Shown here: piece by piece, positions 1 through 7,450 of the stretch
Layout: every line of letters starts with the position of its first letter
Numbering within the stretch: position 1 is the stretch's first letter
Program-made: the position numbers and the translations under genes
DNA from: Shinella zoogloeoides
GTDB taxonomy: Bacteria > Pseudomonadota > Alphaproteobacteria > Rhizobiales > Rhizobiaceae
NCBI RefSeq assembly: GCF_033705735.1
Contig: NZ_CP131131.1
Span: forward strand, 186,001 to 250,000
Direction: 5' to 3'
DNA length: 64,000 bases
Notes under the pieces: generated by a model
Told to the model about the DNA's origin: nothing
The model's database searches: none
Seen by the model: the letters and a program-made list of their open reading frames with translations, nothing else

Positions 1-171
1 TCGCCCCTTGCGGTCAATGTCGATGGTTTCAGCGTTGTGATTAGCGGGGATATCGGGGAGAACGCGATAGATTCTTCCCTCTACCTCAAGCTCTATTGGC
101 ACACCCTCGCTCTTCGCGATTGCGGCCATGCGCTTCAATTCGGATTGCTTAACAAGGGCCGGTGCCGTCAT
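1..171 (-). CDS. Hypothetical phage protein, C-terminus cut by window edge
   Basis: An open frame runs leftward from an ATG at 171 and is still open at position 1, so at least 57 residues are visible and the C-terminus is missing. It begins MTAPALVKQSELKRMAAIAK, a basic helical start, followed by a short strand-rich segment with EVEGRIYRVLPD. The start overlaps the stop of the upstream gene as ATGA, the coupling used throughout this operon. Small basic proteins of this kind often sit just before the integrase in rhizobial prophages, so an integrase further left is my inference. No function is assigned. Confidence 0.6.
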   Translation of the reverse strand, partial: MTAPALVKQSELKRMAAIAKSEGVPIELEVEGRIYRVLPDIPANHNAETIDIDRKGR

Positions 172-485
172 TCTCGCGGCTCCTTCCTCGGTACAGGCTG
201 GATGCCGCGTGGGCGTACTGCCTGCTTGCGCAGAATTTCGGCCATTACATCCAATTGGTCCGGCGAGTTGTCGAGTGTCAGGGTGACTCGGAAGGGCTTG
301 TAACCCATATCGCTCCAGCGCTGGACGTAGATCGGAAAATCTAGGCTTGCTGCCCTCTCGTGCCCGACATGTCGACGCCATGCATCAGGCGTGCTGGCCG
401 CAATGGTACTCTTCCCCATGGCTAGTTTAACGTCGTCTGGCCAGTCGCTGGCAGCGATGATGTATCCGGTGAAGGTTGCCGTCAT
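168..485 (-). CDS. Hypothetical phage protein
   Basis: About 105 residues, starting MTATFTGYIIAASDWP. I chose the ATG at 485 because it overlaps the upstream HNH gene's stop as ATGA; a GTG two codons earlier (491), with GGAG just before it, is an alternative. The sequence is mixed alpha/beta with no motif I recognise. It is a member of the leftward early operon between an HNH nuclease and the gene at the window edge. Confidence 0.6.
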   Translation of the reverse strand: MTATFTGYIIAASDWPDDVKLAMGKSTIAASTPDAWRRHVGHERAASLDFPIYVQRWSDMGYKPFRVTLTLDNSPDQLDVMAEILRKQAVRPRGIQPVPRKEPRE

Positions 486-1000
486 ACCCACCGCTCTCCA
501 ACTATAATGCTTCGGATCGTTGACCGTGAAACGTCATACATAACCGCCAAGTCGCCCACCGAAGCCGATGCAGAGCGACGACGAATCTCGTTCGCGATAT
601 CTCGGTTCAGCTTAGCTCTGGGATTTCTCTCGCCTCGTGGGTCAGTGCCGTGGAGATATCGATCATCAGAGTTTTCCTTGGGTGTTTTCCAAGAAAGATG
701 GCGAGGATTGACGCAACCAAGATGTCCATTACCGCAAGAATGTGCCGCTTGATGATCTTTTGATTTTGGCGGTCCATACTGCGCCTCACAAAGAATGCGG
801 CAGACATTGAGATAACGATTGCCGCCATGTTTAACGTGCGGCCGATCTCGGTTGTATCTGTAGGGCCAAATTATGCACTCGTCGGTCGATGTATATGCCA
901 GCGTGTCCCACATGAAGGTTTTCGCCTCACTTGGTCGCCTTCTGTTTCGAAGCCTGGCATTAAGGAAGTTTGCGATTTCGAGGCAGGTTCTTTTCCTCAT
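482..1000 (-). CDS. HNH endonuclease with C-terminal helix-turn-helix
   Basis: A 172-residue homing-type HNH nuclease. The metal-binding core lies around residues 85-112 and reads H-x-C-G-N-G-H-L-G-C-V-N-P-R-H-L, followed by W-x-T-x-x-E-N, the usual phage HNH signature; His87, Cys89, His93, Cys96, Asn98 and His101 are in place. After a basic GERNPRAKL segment, residues 133-170 form a helix-turn-helix (DLAVMYDVSRSTIRSI) likely to give DNA site preference. Such proteins nick or cut double-stranded DNA and often behave as selfish genes in phages. It overlaps both neighbours by 4 bp, so it is integrated into the operon rather than freshly inserted. Confidence 0.85.
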   Translation of the reverse strand: MRKRTCLEIANFLNARLRNRRRPSEAKTFMWDTLAYTSTDECIIWPYRYNRDRPHVKHGGNRYLNVCRILCEAQYGPPKSKDHQAAHSCGNGHLGCVNPRHLSWKTPKENSDDRYLHGTDPRGERNPRAKLNRDIANEIRRRSASASVGDLAVMYDVSRSTIRSIIVGERWV

Positions 1001-1215
1001 CCCCCACGCTCCTTATCCAGTGCGTTGCGGCCGGCGGCTGTCCACCTGAAGTCCCTGTTCTGTCCGTCGCCTCTGTATTCCAGCCAGCCTTTGCGCACGA
1101 AACGGTCATATGCCTTGCGCACAAAGGGTGGATCGAAATTCGCCCACTCGTTGTCTGAGCCGGGTTCAGCTGCCATTTCCGCGATAAATTCTTCCTCTAG
1201 GCTAGTCAGCTTCAT
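997..1215 (-). CDS. Small hypothetical protein, winged-helix-like
   Basis: A 72-residue acidic N-terminus (MKLTSLEEEFIAEMAAE) is followed by a segment resembling a winged-helix wing and recognition helix (AYDRFVRKGWLEYRG...DFRWTAAGRNAL). Sequence of that shape is common in small phage regulators, but that is a guess from pattern. The end overlaps the HNH start by 4 bp and the start overlaps the upstream gene's end. Confidence 0.6.
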   Translation of the reverse strand: MKLTSLEEEFIAEMAAEPGSDNEWANFDPPFVRKAYDRFVRKGWLEYRGDGQNRDFRWTAAGRNALDKERGG

Positions 1216-1622
1216 TCGCCTTCTCCTCCAGAAAGTGCGTTACGGGAGGAGGGGGCGGTTCCAGTTGCTTTGAGGGCGGCGGTCAGCATGATGGTGCATT
1301 CTTCGAATGCCATCCTGCGCCCCCGATAAAAGTTGTTGTGAGCGCGCTGCTCCTCAGACGGCCCGACAATGCCGCCTCCATCGGAAAGCTTTGCCTTGAG
1401 GATGGCGAGCACCCGCTCGAAGCCGCGCTTTTCCTCTTCGCTCCTCGGCGTCAGTGCGGCCCGTGCCGCCTGAAACTGGTTGTAGAAGTGGTCACGTTCT
1501 GTGCGAAGGCGCGCAGTCTCATCCATCATCGCCTTCGCAATGACAGAGGCCCACTCGTCTTCCGGCGTGAAACGGAGCAGCGTCTTTACCCCGACTGCCG
1601 CCTGCATGATATCATCACTCAT
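1212..1622 (-). CDS. Hypothetical phage protein
   Basis: Start set at the ATG at 1622 (MSDDIMQAAVGVKTLL) because it overlaps the upstream stop by 8 bp (ATGAGTGA arrangement); an upstream in-frame extension to 1712 is low-complexity and antisense-like, so I left it out. The 136-residue protein is helical, with a charged coiled-coil stretch (MMDETARLRTERDHFYNQF) and a Gly-rich loop. It has no recognised domain. Confidence 0.6.
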   Translation of the reverse strand: MSDDIMQAAVGVKTLLRFTPEDEWASVIAKAMMDETARLRTERDHFYNQFQAARAALTPRSEEEKRGFERVLAILKAKLSDGGGIVGPSEEQRAHNNFYRGRRMAFEECTIMLTAALKATGTAPSSRNALSGGEGE

Positions 1623-2028
1623 CGGCTTGGCCTTTCGCGGTGCTGGCGGGATCGCAGTCGATGCGCTCAATCTCGGCGATGATGAGGCCGTAGTGTGCTT
1701 CGGCATCCACATAACGATGCTCTGCCCGTAACGCGAAGCGGCGCTTGATGCGATCTATCTCAGCCAACGCAAGGGCGCCGGCACGGACGAGGTCTTTTCT
1801 GGGCGACTTCGGCTTCCACCATTTTTTATCCCATGGCCACTCGAAGGGGATGCCCGCTCGATCACCTCGCGGTTGAGATAGCGCACGATCTGTCGCGTGT
1901 GCGAAGTAGGCCCTTGCGGCTAGCAATAATTTCCCTTTTCCATGCGCGTCGTCATGCTTGGCCGTCCAGCCTTCCGCTTCGATCTGCCGGCGACGCTCGG
2001 CAAACACGTCTTCGATTGCCTTACTCAT
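1615..2028 (-). CDS. Hypothetical phage protein (ERRRQ...HDD type)
   Basis: Start at the ATG at 2028 gives 137 residues beginning MSKAIEDVFAERRRQIEAEG, followed by a HDDAHGKGKLLLAARAY segment and a basic Trp-rich stretch (WPWDKKWWKPK). Proteins with this layout recur in phages and prophages of many proteobacteria, always without an assigned function. The conserved HDD/H cluster could bind metal, but I cannot show this. It lies 13 bp downstream of the transporter gene and overlaps the next gene by 8 bp. Confidence 0.65.
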   Translation of the reverse strand: MSKAIEDVFAERRRQIEAEGWTAKHDDAHGKGKLLLAARAYFAHATDRALSQPRGDRAGIPFEWPWDKKWWKPKSPRKDLVRAGALALAEIDRIKRRFALRAEHRYVDAEAHYGLIIAEIERIDCDPASTAKGQADE

Positions 2029-2041
2029 CGGACGTCCCTCC

Positions 2042-2674
2042 TCAGTTCCAGTGCCCGCCACGGTCGGTGATCTTCCCGCAGCGGCCGCAGCGCTCAGTGA
2101 ACCCGTATCCGTAGCTTTCGTGAATGAACCACTGGTGGCGGCCGAGGCGGCAGCGATTGCGCACCACCAAGAGGATCGGCAGGGCGATCAGCGTCATCCA
2201 CATTTTGCCGACGATCTGGCCGGTGATGTAGTCGAGAGAGCCGAAGGCGACCCAGAGGAAGACGGCGCTATCGACGACCGCCCCGGCAACGCCGCTGAGG
2301 AAAACAGCCAGCCAGAGGCGGCGTTCGCGCAACGGCGCGTAGACGGCGAGGTCGGCCAGCTCCGCGAGCACGAAAGCGAGAACCGAGGCAAGCAGAAGGG
2401 CCGGCGCGGCGAAGATGGCCGACAGAAGGCCGCCGATCCCAATGGCGATCAACGCCGCCTTCGCGCCACCGGCCTCATGCACCATGTCGCGAAGGACCAG
2501 AGATGCACCGACGACGAGCACGCCGCTTGGCGCGGTCAGGCCGAACCCGACTGGCAACAGGCACGGTCCATCAGGAGTGCAGACCGTTCCAACGTTGCCG
2601 ATAAGCCAGTTGGCAAGCGGGATCGTCGCTGCAAATGCAGCGGTAAGCGCGATGGTGCGATTAAGCGACTGCAT
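2042..2674 (-). CDS. VUT/YhhQ-type 7-deazaguanine precursor transporter with zinc-like tail
   Basis: A 210-residue integral membrane protein with about six hydrophobic helices. The signature segment LRDMVHEAGG near residue 62 and the overall layout match the VUT (DUF165, YhhQ/QPTR) family, inner-membrane carriers of queuosine precursors such as preQ0 and preQ1. After the last helix comes a C-terminal extension of about 38 residues with C-x5-H-W...C-x2-C spacing, resembling the small prophage zinc proteins of the DUF1660 type and not part of a normal YhhQ. The start overlaps the end of the DpdA-like gene by 14 bp. Known family members import the base; the inferred role here is to feed the neighbouring transglycosylase that modifies phage DNA. 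Confidence 0.8.
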   Translation of the reverse strand: MQSLNRTIALTAAFAATIPLANWLIGNVGTVCTPDGPCLLPVGFGLTAPSGVLVVGASLVLRDMVHEAGGAKAALIAIGIGGLLSAIFAAPALLLASVLAFVLAELADLAVYAPLRERRLWLAVFLSGVAGAVVDSAVFLWVAFGSLDYITGQIVGKMWMTLIALPILLVVRNRCRLGRHQWFIHESYGYGFTERCGRCGKITDRGGHWN

Positions 2675-3272
2675 TGAGCAGGTCTCCTTGATTGTGGCGG
2701 TTGGCTATGGCTTCGCGCATGTGTGTGTATCGAGCGAGCCCGGTCCCGTCGCACGTATCGACGCCGAGCTCTTCAAAGTGCTTCCAGCGGGCTGGGTCGT
2801 TCACTCTTCCGGCATGGACGGCTTTGCCAAGCGCCTTAGCAGCGCTGATGAGGTGCGCCGGATGCTCTGAGCATTTCCACTTGGTGGAGCCCCCGATGAA
2901 GATGGCGGCGATTTCCTCCCACGGCATAGGGAGATCTTCCTGACCATCCTGACAGACAAGCGCCAGCCTCCAACCGCCTAGCTCGGGTCGTTTCTTCCAG
3001 ATATGGAATACCTCAAGTGTCCGGCGCGCCGAGCCAACGACGTCCGGTGTTGCTACCCACAGGCACTTTTCCTTGCGGCTCGCTTCCCTCTCCAAGAGTG
3101 AAATCAGGCCACTGGTGTCGGGATTGCTAAAGCGTCCGTTGTCTATCGCCCACGGGAGATCGGGATTGCGAAGGTGATATCGTGTGAGCGGGGTTAGGAG
3201 TTGCCCAACCGGGCCACCGATTTCCGCCGCGCACTGTTCCAGATCCTGGCCGTTGTCGAGAAGAGCGATCAT
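2661..3272 (-). CDS. dpdA: DpdA-like DNA guanine transglycosylase
   Basis: A 203-residue TIM-barrel-like protein resembling phage DpdA enzymes, relatives of tRNA-guanine transglycosylase that swap guanine in DNA for a 7-deazaguanine base. Visible motifs are AIDNG with Asp44, ATPDVVG (Asp77), QDG at 108-110, IGGSTKWK at 126-133, HAGRV at 153-157 and VDTCDGTG with Asp172/Asp175, the expected region of the nucleophile. It is much shorter than bacterial Tgt (about 370 residues) and lacks the C-terminal zinc site, as expected for compact phage DpdA proteins. It is coupled by ATGA to the gene upstream and by a 14-bp overlap to the VUT transporter. No QueC/D/E or FolE homologue is visible, so the base would come from the host or medium. 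Family-level assignment is good; the exact base is unknown. Confidence 0.8.
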   Translation of the reverse strand: MIALLDNGQDLEQCAAEIGGPVGQLLTPLTRYHLRNPDLPWAIDNGRFSNPDTSGLISLLEREASRKEKCLWVATPDVVGSARRTLEVFHIWKKRPELGGWRLALVCQDGQEDLPMPWEEIAAIFIGGSTKWKCSEHPAHLISAAKALGKAVHAGRVNDPARWKHFEELGVDTCDGTGLARYTHMREAIANRHNQGDLLNAVA

Positions 3273-4045
3273 TGATCCTCCTCAGACTGTTTCTCGCGCT
3301 CCCATTCGCCCCATGTCTTCGCACTTGTGGCGGAAGTGCTGCGCGTGGCGGCGAGGCGAATGCGGTCGGCCATGATGTCGAAGACTTCTTGCGCCGTGCG
3401 ATGCTCGATGCCGACAATGGGGCGCGTCAGCCTCTCCACCTCCGCGCTGTCCTCTCCTTCTCTATGGGGAGGTCGGGTGTAGACCGGGAAAGCGCGTTCA
3501 TCGGATACGTCGGATAACTGGAGGCCGGTGTAGGTCTCCCCGTCGATGTCAGTCCGGTTCTCCAGACGAAGATACGCCACCGGCTCTACCGGCACATCGA
3601 CAAGGGCGGAGCGGATGCGGAGCAGAAATGCTTCAACTCTGTCGATGAGCGCGGATGCATCGCACAAGGATTGATCCATGTGAGAGTTTGCAGCGAGATT
3701 GATGTCCTGCTGGGCGTCGAGCATCTCCTCGATCAGCTCGTCAATCTCCAGCCCCTTCACCTCTACCGCCCGCTCTTGATCGGATAGGGCGGCGAGGCTC
3801 TTCGCTTCATAAACAGCGGAAAGCTGCTCTGGGCTAAGCTCGTAATCCCCGAAATATTTGTAGTCGTAGACGTTGCTGATCCATGCCAGACGGTCTTCGC
3901 GTGTGCCGGCAACTATGTGCCAGCACTGGTCATTGGCGCATCGACGTACCGAGCTATCGCGCCACTCGCCGCCGCGCTCGTCACGAACCTTGACGACAAT
4001 CGTTTCGCTGCACTCGAAGCAGGATTTGCACTTTTCACTCTGCAT
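3269..4045 (-). CDS. Hypothetical protein with N-terminal zinc motif
   Basis: A 258-residue protein starting at the ATG at 4045 (MQSEKCKSCFECSETIVVKV), chosen over 4132 because the upstream part is antisense to the neighbour. Cys6, Cys9, Cys12 and a later RRCANDQCWH (Cys36, Cys41, His43) look like a zinc-binding cluster. The rest is acidic and helical. The C-terminal part carries segments (VEPVAYLRLENR; AQEVFDIMADRI) typical of modular phage accessory proteins assembled from shuffled pieces. It sits directly upstream of dpdA with a 4-bp overlap, so it may belong to the same functional unit. No function is recognised. Confidence 0.6.
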   Translation of the reverse strand: MQSEKCKSCFECSETIVVKVRDERGGEWRDSSVRRCANDQCWHIVAGTREDRLAWISNVYDYKYFGDYELSPEQLSAVYEAKSLAALSDQERAVEVKGLEIDELIEEMLDAQQDINLAANSHMDQSLCDASALIDRVEAFLLRIRSALVDVPVEPVAYLRLENRTDIDGETYTGLQLSDVSDERAFPVYTRPPHREGEDSAEVERLTRPIVGIEHRTAQEVFDIMADRIRLAATRSTSATSAKTWGEWEREKQSEEDQ

Positions 4046-4394
4046 CTTCAGATCCTCCGAGAAGTGCGCGGGCGCGGCGGAAGTCGCCGTAGGTGAGCGT
4101 GTCGTCGCCATAGCCCCAGACGTTGTGATCATCCGGCTTCAATCGGCGGCTTGTCTCGTCGCAAAACCGACCAGCGATAGTCGAAAACGGCTTCAGCGCT
4201 TCCCGCAGCTCCGCATTCTCCCGCTGCAACGCCTCTGCCTGGCGGGCGATAATCTCGGCGATAGCTTTTGCCGCCTCGTCAAAACCGAAGACGTATGCAG
4301 AAGCGACTGCCGGAGAAAGCCCGGTCGCATCAACCTTGATATGGTCGCGCATTGCCTTCTCTATGGCCTCTACGGCGGATACGGGGGAGGTCAT
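4035..4394 (-). CDS. Hypothetical coiled-coil phage protein
   Basis: 119 residues. The middle (IARQAEALQRENAELREALKP) is a clear coiled coil followed by a Gly/Tyr-rich tail (YGDDTLTYGDFRRARALL), a combination seen in many small phage early proteins whose function is unknown. It overlaps the gene upstream by 4 bp and the gene downstream by 11 bp. Confidence 0.6.
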   Translation of the reverse strand: MTSPVSAVEAIEKAMRDHIKVDATGLSPAVASAYVFGFDEAAKAIAEIIARQAEALQRENAELREALKPFSTIAGRFCDETSRRLKPDDHNVWGYGDDTLTYGDFRRARALLGGSEDAE

Positions 4395-4801
4395 GCTTCA
4401 CCGTTTTTCTGGTCAAGGGCGCGGAGGGTGGCGAGGACGAGGGCGATGGCAGGTGTGGCGCCTGTTGCATCGGGGTCGGTCCAGTGTCCGACACGCGCCC
4501 ACGGTTTCGTTTCGCTCGATTGTCTCCAGCCCATCATAACGGAGCGACCCGGCAGCACTCGCTCCGCCAGAGATACGGCGGCGTCGATGGAGGAGGTGTA
4601 GGCGGGAAGCCTCTCCGAATTGTACGGGCTAATCAGTTGCCGCCGGCCGCCAATGGTCGAATGGTAGAACCATGGCTTGGCATCCTTCCCGCGCTTCTCG
4701 TAGACAAATCCGTCGACGGTTAGCGCAATGTCGCGGTCAAGCTCCCGATCCGGCCCTTCCGCCTTCTCCAGTCGTGCGATGAGTGAGGAGAGATCAGCCA
4801 T
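4391..4801 (-). CDS. Hypothetical phage protein (LEKAEGPDREL family)
   Basis: Starting at the ATG at 4801 gives 136 residues beginning MADLSSLIARLEKAEGPDRE; the longer frame to 4969 is antisense noise. The pattern of an N-terminal LEKAEGPDRELD helix, a central Tyr-rich sheet and a C-terminal PAIALVLATLRALD helix recurs in alphaproteobacterial phages. Function is unknown. The start overlaps the stop of the DUF551 gene by 8 bp, typical for this operon. Confidence 0.65.
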   Translation of the reverse strand: MADLSSLIARLEKAEGPDRELDRDIALTVDGFVYEKRGKDAKPWFYHSTIGGRRQLISPYNSERLPAYTSSIDAAVSLAERVLPGRSVMMGWRQSSETKPWARVGHWTDPDATGATPAIALVLATLRALDQKNGEA

Positions 4802-5180
4802 TGCTCTCGCCCTCCTTGGTTCGGGGAGGAGAGGGAAGTGGCATCCAGTGGGTGGGGCAATGCTCATAGAGCGTGAGTCTGCCAACAACCGTCGTCCATG
4901 GGCGATCCGGCGCGTAGGGCGAAAAGTTCCAGTAACCCGCAAATGGAATATCGTGAAAAACGCCGCCAACGAGCAGAATTCTTGTGCCGTCCTTCGGCGC
5001 GGTCTCTATCGGCTGCCACTGGTAGCGCTTGCTGAACGCTATGAGAACTTTGGCTATATTCTCGATGCTGCCATTGCTCTGCCAATTCACGACGTTTCGG
5101 AGCGATCGCGCTACTTCCCAAACATTATCGGGGATTTCATCCCGTGCGATGTCTGCGATGAGTGAGGACAGGTAGGTCAT
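4794..5180 (-). CDS. DUF551-type phage protein
   Basis: 128 residues. The N-terminal half is helical; residues 55-70 carry WQPIETAPKDGTRILL and the protein closes with THWMPLP, the two hallmarks of the DUF551 family, small proteins of unknown role common in phage early regions. Related segments occur on the other arm at 13897-14292 and 14485-14760, so the phage holds several copies of this module. Confidence 0.75.
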   Translation of the reverse strand: MTYLSSLIADIARDEIPDNVWEVARSLRNVVNWQSNGSIENIAKVLIAFSKRYQWQPIETAPKDGTRILLVGGVFHDIPFAGYWNFSPYAPDRPWTTVVGRLTLYEHCPTHWMPLPSPPRTKEGESNG

Positions 5181-5566
5181 TCTCCTCCTCCTGTTTTTCT
5201 CACGGCTGCGGCCTTAGAAAGTGCGTTGTAGAAAACGATCCACTCGGGCGTATCTTTGAGGCGGAGACCGTGCTCGTCGCGCCATGTGCCATGTTTTATC
5301 GCTCCATCGAGCTCTTCGACGATGCGCTTCATGCCGCTAGCTGCGTTGAGCAAGTCGTCGGCAGATTGAAAGGTGACAGGTTTTGTCGTGCTGAAATGCT
5401 CTAATGCAGACTGCACCTTGCTGAGCAAAACCATTTCCTTGTTCGGCTGGAAACCATCCTGATCGCAGTCAGCGTCAGAGCGATTACTGAGATAATCGTG
5501 GCACAGTTCCAAGGCTTCGATTATGCAGTACAGTCCGCCGTCTTCTATCTTCTTGGTCATGCTCAT
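5177..5566 (-). CDS. Hypothetical phage protein
   Basis: 129 residues from the ATG at 5566 (MSMTKKIEDGGLYCIIEALE), which overlaps the HNH gene's stop as ATGA. The longer frame to 5923 runs antisense-like through the HNH gene and is rejected. The sequence is helical with an acidic, Asp-rich loop (NRSDADCDQDGFQ) and a C-terminal WIVFYNALSKA. No family is recognised. Confidence 0.6.
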   Translation of the reverse strand: MSMTKKIEDGGLYCIIEALELCHDYLSNRSDADCDQDGFQPNKEMVLLSKVQSALEHFSTTKPVTFQSADDLLNAASGMKRIVEELDGAIKHGTWRDEHGLRLKDTPEWIVFYNALSKAAAVRKTGGGE

Positions 5567-5943
5567 CGCACGATCTCTCCCGTACGCTTGTCGTAGATCG
5601 TCCCGTCCATGCGCTGGCCGAGGTTGCCCCACGAGGATTTCTTCTTGGATTTGATGCCGAGGTGAGCCTTCCGCGTGCGGTTGCACTTTGCCCGAACCTT
5701 GGCTTCTGCGGACGTCTTCCGCTTGTGAGCTTCCGAGACGACGGCTTGCAGGTTGCTTTCGGAATTCGCGCCGCCCAGCCACAGCGGGACGATATGGTCG
5801 TACTCGACCTTCACTCCGGGGCGCAGCTCGACGCCGGTCAGGGCGCAAACGTTGCCCTGGCGCGCGCGGATCCGATCCTTGACGCGCGGCGGCGGCATTG
5901 CGTCGTCGCTCTTGCCTTTCCATTCGGAGACAGTGCGAGCCAT
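5563..5943 (-). CDS. HNH endonuclease
   Basis: 126 residues with a standard HNH fold. CALTGVELRPG leads into VEYDHIVPLWLGG (Asp49, His50), then N-x-E-S-N-L-Q and EAHKRKT, the beta-beta-alpha-metal unit that hydrolyses the DNA backbone. The C-terminus is strongly basic (KSKKKSSW), consistent with DNA binding. Unlike the nuclease at 482-1000 it lacks the Cys cluster and the HTH, so it belongs to a different subgroup, the one often found with recombination or packaging genes. The start at 5943 uses a TGATG junction with the upstream gene. Confidence 0.85.
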   Translation of the reverse strand: MARTVSEWKGKSDDAMPPPRVKDRIRARQGNVCALTGVELRPGVKVEYDHIVPLWLGGANSESNLQAVVSEAHKRKTSAEAKVRAKCNRTRKAHLGIKSKKKSSWGNLGQRMDGTIYDKRTGEIVR

Positions 5944-6242
5944 CACTTCACCGCCTTTCGAACGAGCTTGAAGCCCATGCGGTTAGCGAGATTTCGAAGG
6001 ATCGTTTCATCCTCAGCGCCCCAATCGCCGCCATAACCGAGCGTGCGAATGCTGTTTCCGCCGATTGCGACAATCTGCATATTGTCAGCATGGTCGCTGG
6101 GGAGAACGTCGAAGCTCTGGCCGTGGTAGGGGCCGCGTCCATTGGAGATGATTGCTCCGTAGACCTTCTGCCCGAACTCAGGATCGCCCTTGATCTCGTG
6201 CAGGAAGTCGTTCCGCACGATTAGTGCTGTGTTCAGACCCAT
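5943..6242 (-). CDS. Hypothetical phage protein
   Basis: 99 residues from the ATG at 6242 (MGLNTALIVRNDFLHEIKGD). The IVRND...H and GGDWGAEDETILRNLANRMG segments give an alpha/beta protein with no family that I know. It lies two bases after the preceding small gene and couples to the HNH gene by TGATG. Confidence 0.6.
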   Translation of the reverse strand: MGLNTALIVRNDFLHEIKGDPEFGQKVYGAIISNGRGPYHGQSFDVLPSDHADNMQIVAIGGNSIRTLGYGGDWGAEDETILRNLANRMGFKLVRKAVK

Positions 6243-6243
6243 C

Positions 6244-6438
6244 TCACCCCTCCATGCCCATGAAAGCCGTGATAGGCGGGATGGAGGAGAGCATTTCCTT
6301 CTGCGAGGGCGTGCGGTCCTGTTTCCAGCCGGCTTCGTCGCGGTACTCATTCAAGCGGCGCATGGCGTCGGCTACCTCGAGTTCACGGCGGAGCAGGGCG
6401 GTCATCTGGTGCTGGCGGTCGATCTGGGTTTTGGTCAC
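6244..6438 (-). CDS. Small hypothetical protein, GTG start
   Basis: 64 residues starting at a GTG (6438) that overlaps the upstream stop as GTGA; no ATG fits the same coupling. The protein is helical and charged (ALLRRELEVADAMRRLNEYR) and ends with a hydrophobic Pro-rich tail. The 219-residue frame listed by simple ORF finding here is antisense-like upstream of this start and is not believed. Confidence 0.5.
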   Translation of the reverse strand: MTKTQIDRQHQMTALLRRELEVADAMRRLNEYRDEAGWKQDRTPSQKEMLSSIPPITAFMGMEG

Positions 6439-6641
6439 GACAGCACCTCTTTTGCAGCTGCCTGCCTGGCTCTCAGCACCTTGTCGATGTTCGCGTGGAT
6501 GTCTTCGGCCGCAATGTTCTCGGAAACCGCAACCTCGATAATCGCGAAGGTCATGGCTTCGAAGGCCATGACGCGATCTTCCGGCAGAGCTGCCGTAATG
6601 TCTTTGAGTGCGGCCAGTACGGCGATGATATCGTGGTTCAT
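6435..6641 (-). CDS. Small hypothetical helical protein
   Basis: 68 residues, mostly hydrophobic-acidic helices (DIIAVLAALKDITAALPEDR, AMTFAIIEVAVSENIAAEDI). It overlaps the ninB-like gene upstream and the GTG-start gene downstream by 4 bp each. Function is unknown; position suggests it belongs with the recombination genes. Confidence 0.55.
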   Translation of the reverse strand: MNHDIIAVLAALKDITAALPEDRVMAFEAMTFAIIEVAVSENIAAEDIHANIDKVLRARQAAAKEVLS

Positions 6642-7450
6642 TCATCACCGCCGATCTCGGAAGGCGCACACTCCAGCCAGCCCGCCACCTCACGGATGGC
6701 GCCAGCGCGGTTCGTGTTCTTCCCGGTGATGATGGAATCGGCCGCAAGGAAGATGCTCGCCAGCTTCGGGTGAAGCTCAGGCCGGATCGCTTCCTTCCAG
6801 GTATCCTTCGCCGATACGAGAACGCCGCGCTTGGCCGGCCCGTCGAGATCATCCTGAACGGTGATCGCGAACAGCTTGGCCGCGCATTCCATGAAGAGCG
6901 CACGGTCGGCTTCCGTCATCTCGGTTGATGGGGAGGACGGAGACGAGGCGGAGGGGGATGACGCCTCGCCTCCGTCCTGTTGCGACGAGGGCGGGGGGAC
7001 CTCGTCGGCATCCGGCGACTGACCCGAGGGGGACTGGTCCGCTGCCGCCGAATTGGTGTTGGATTCCTGCGGCTCCTTGAACGCGACATTGCGTTCAGCG
7101 CCGAAGGCGTAGATGAGCTCGATCAGGTTGCTCATCTCTTCCACGGTCATTGCCGAGGTGCTGAGGCCGAGTGGGACAACCGTGCCGGCGTCGATGCCGG
7201 GAATTACGTTGGCCTTGCGCAGCGAGGCCGTGAACATCGTCTTCCAGTCTTCGGGATCCAGCTTGGAGCCGTACCAGTCGACCTGTTCGGACACCTCCGC
7301 CAACATGGCGTGCATCTTGGCGTTCTGTTCATGGCTGCGGGTTTTCTTGCGGAACTCGACGATGGTGCCTTCCGGTACCTTCTCGGCCCAGCGGGCGACC
7401 TTCTCGCGGTCTTCCCGGGTGTTGATGGTGACAGCGGCGCGCGTGGTCAT
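6638..7450 (-). CDS. NinB-family recombination protein
   Basis: 270 residues. Residues 1-125 match the lambda NinB/Orf family: RSHEQNAKMHAMLAEVSEQV at 38-57, then DPEDWKTMFTASLRKA and VVPLGLSTSAMTVEEM...LIELIYAFG. Lambda Orf binds single-stranded DNA and stands in for host RecFOR when loading recombinases. A Ser/Pro/Asp linker (about 128-178) leads to a second small helical domain (179-270) absent from lambda Orf. The gene is coupled by ATGA to the exonuclease gene, forming an ERF-exonuclease-NinB recombination unit. Confidence 0.85.
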   Translation of the reverse strand: MTTRAAVTINTREDREKVARWAEKVPEGTIVEFRKKTRSHEQNAKMHAMLAEVSEQVDWYGSKLDPEDWKTMFTASLRKANVIPGIDAGTVVPLGLSTSAMTVEEMSNLIELIYAFGAERNVAFKEPQESNTNSAAADQSPSGQSPDADEVPPPSSQQDGGEASSPSASSPSSPSTEMTEADRALFMECAAKLFAITVQDDLDGPAKRGVLVSAKDTWKEAIRPELHPKLASIFLAADSIITGKNTNRAGAIREVAGWLECAPSEIGGDE

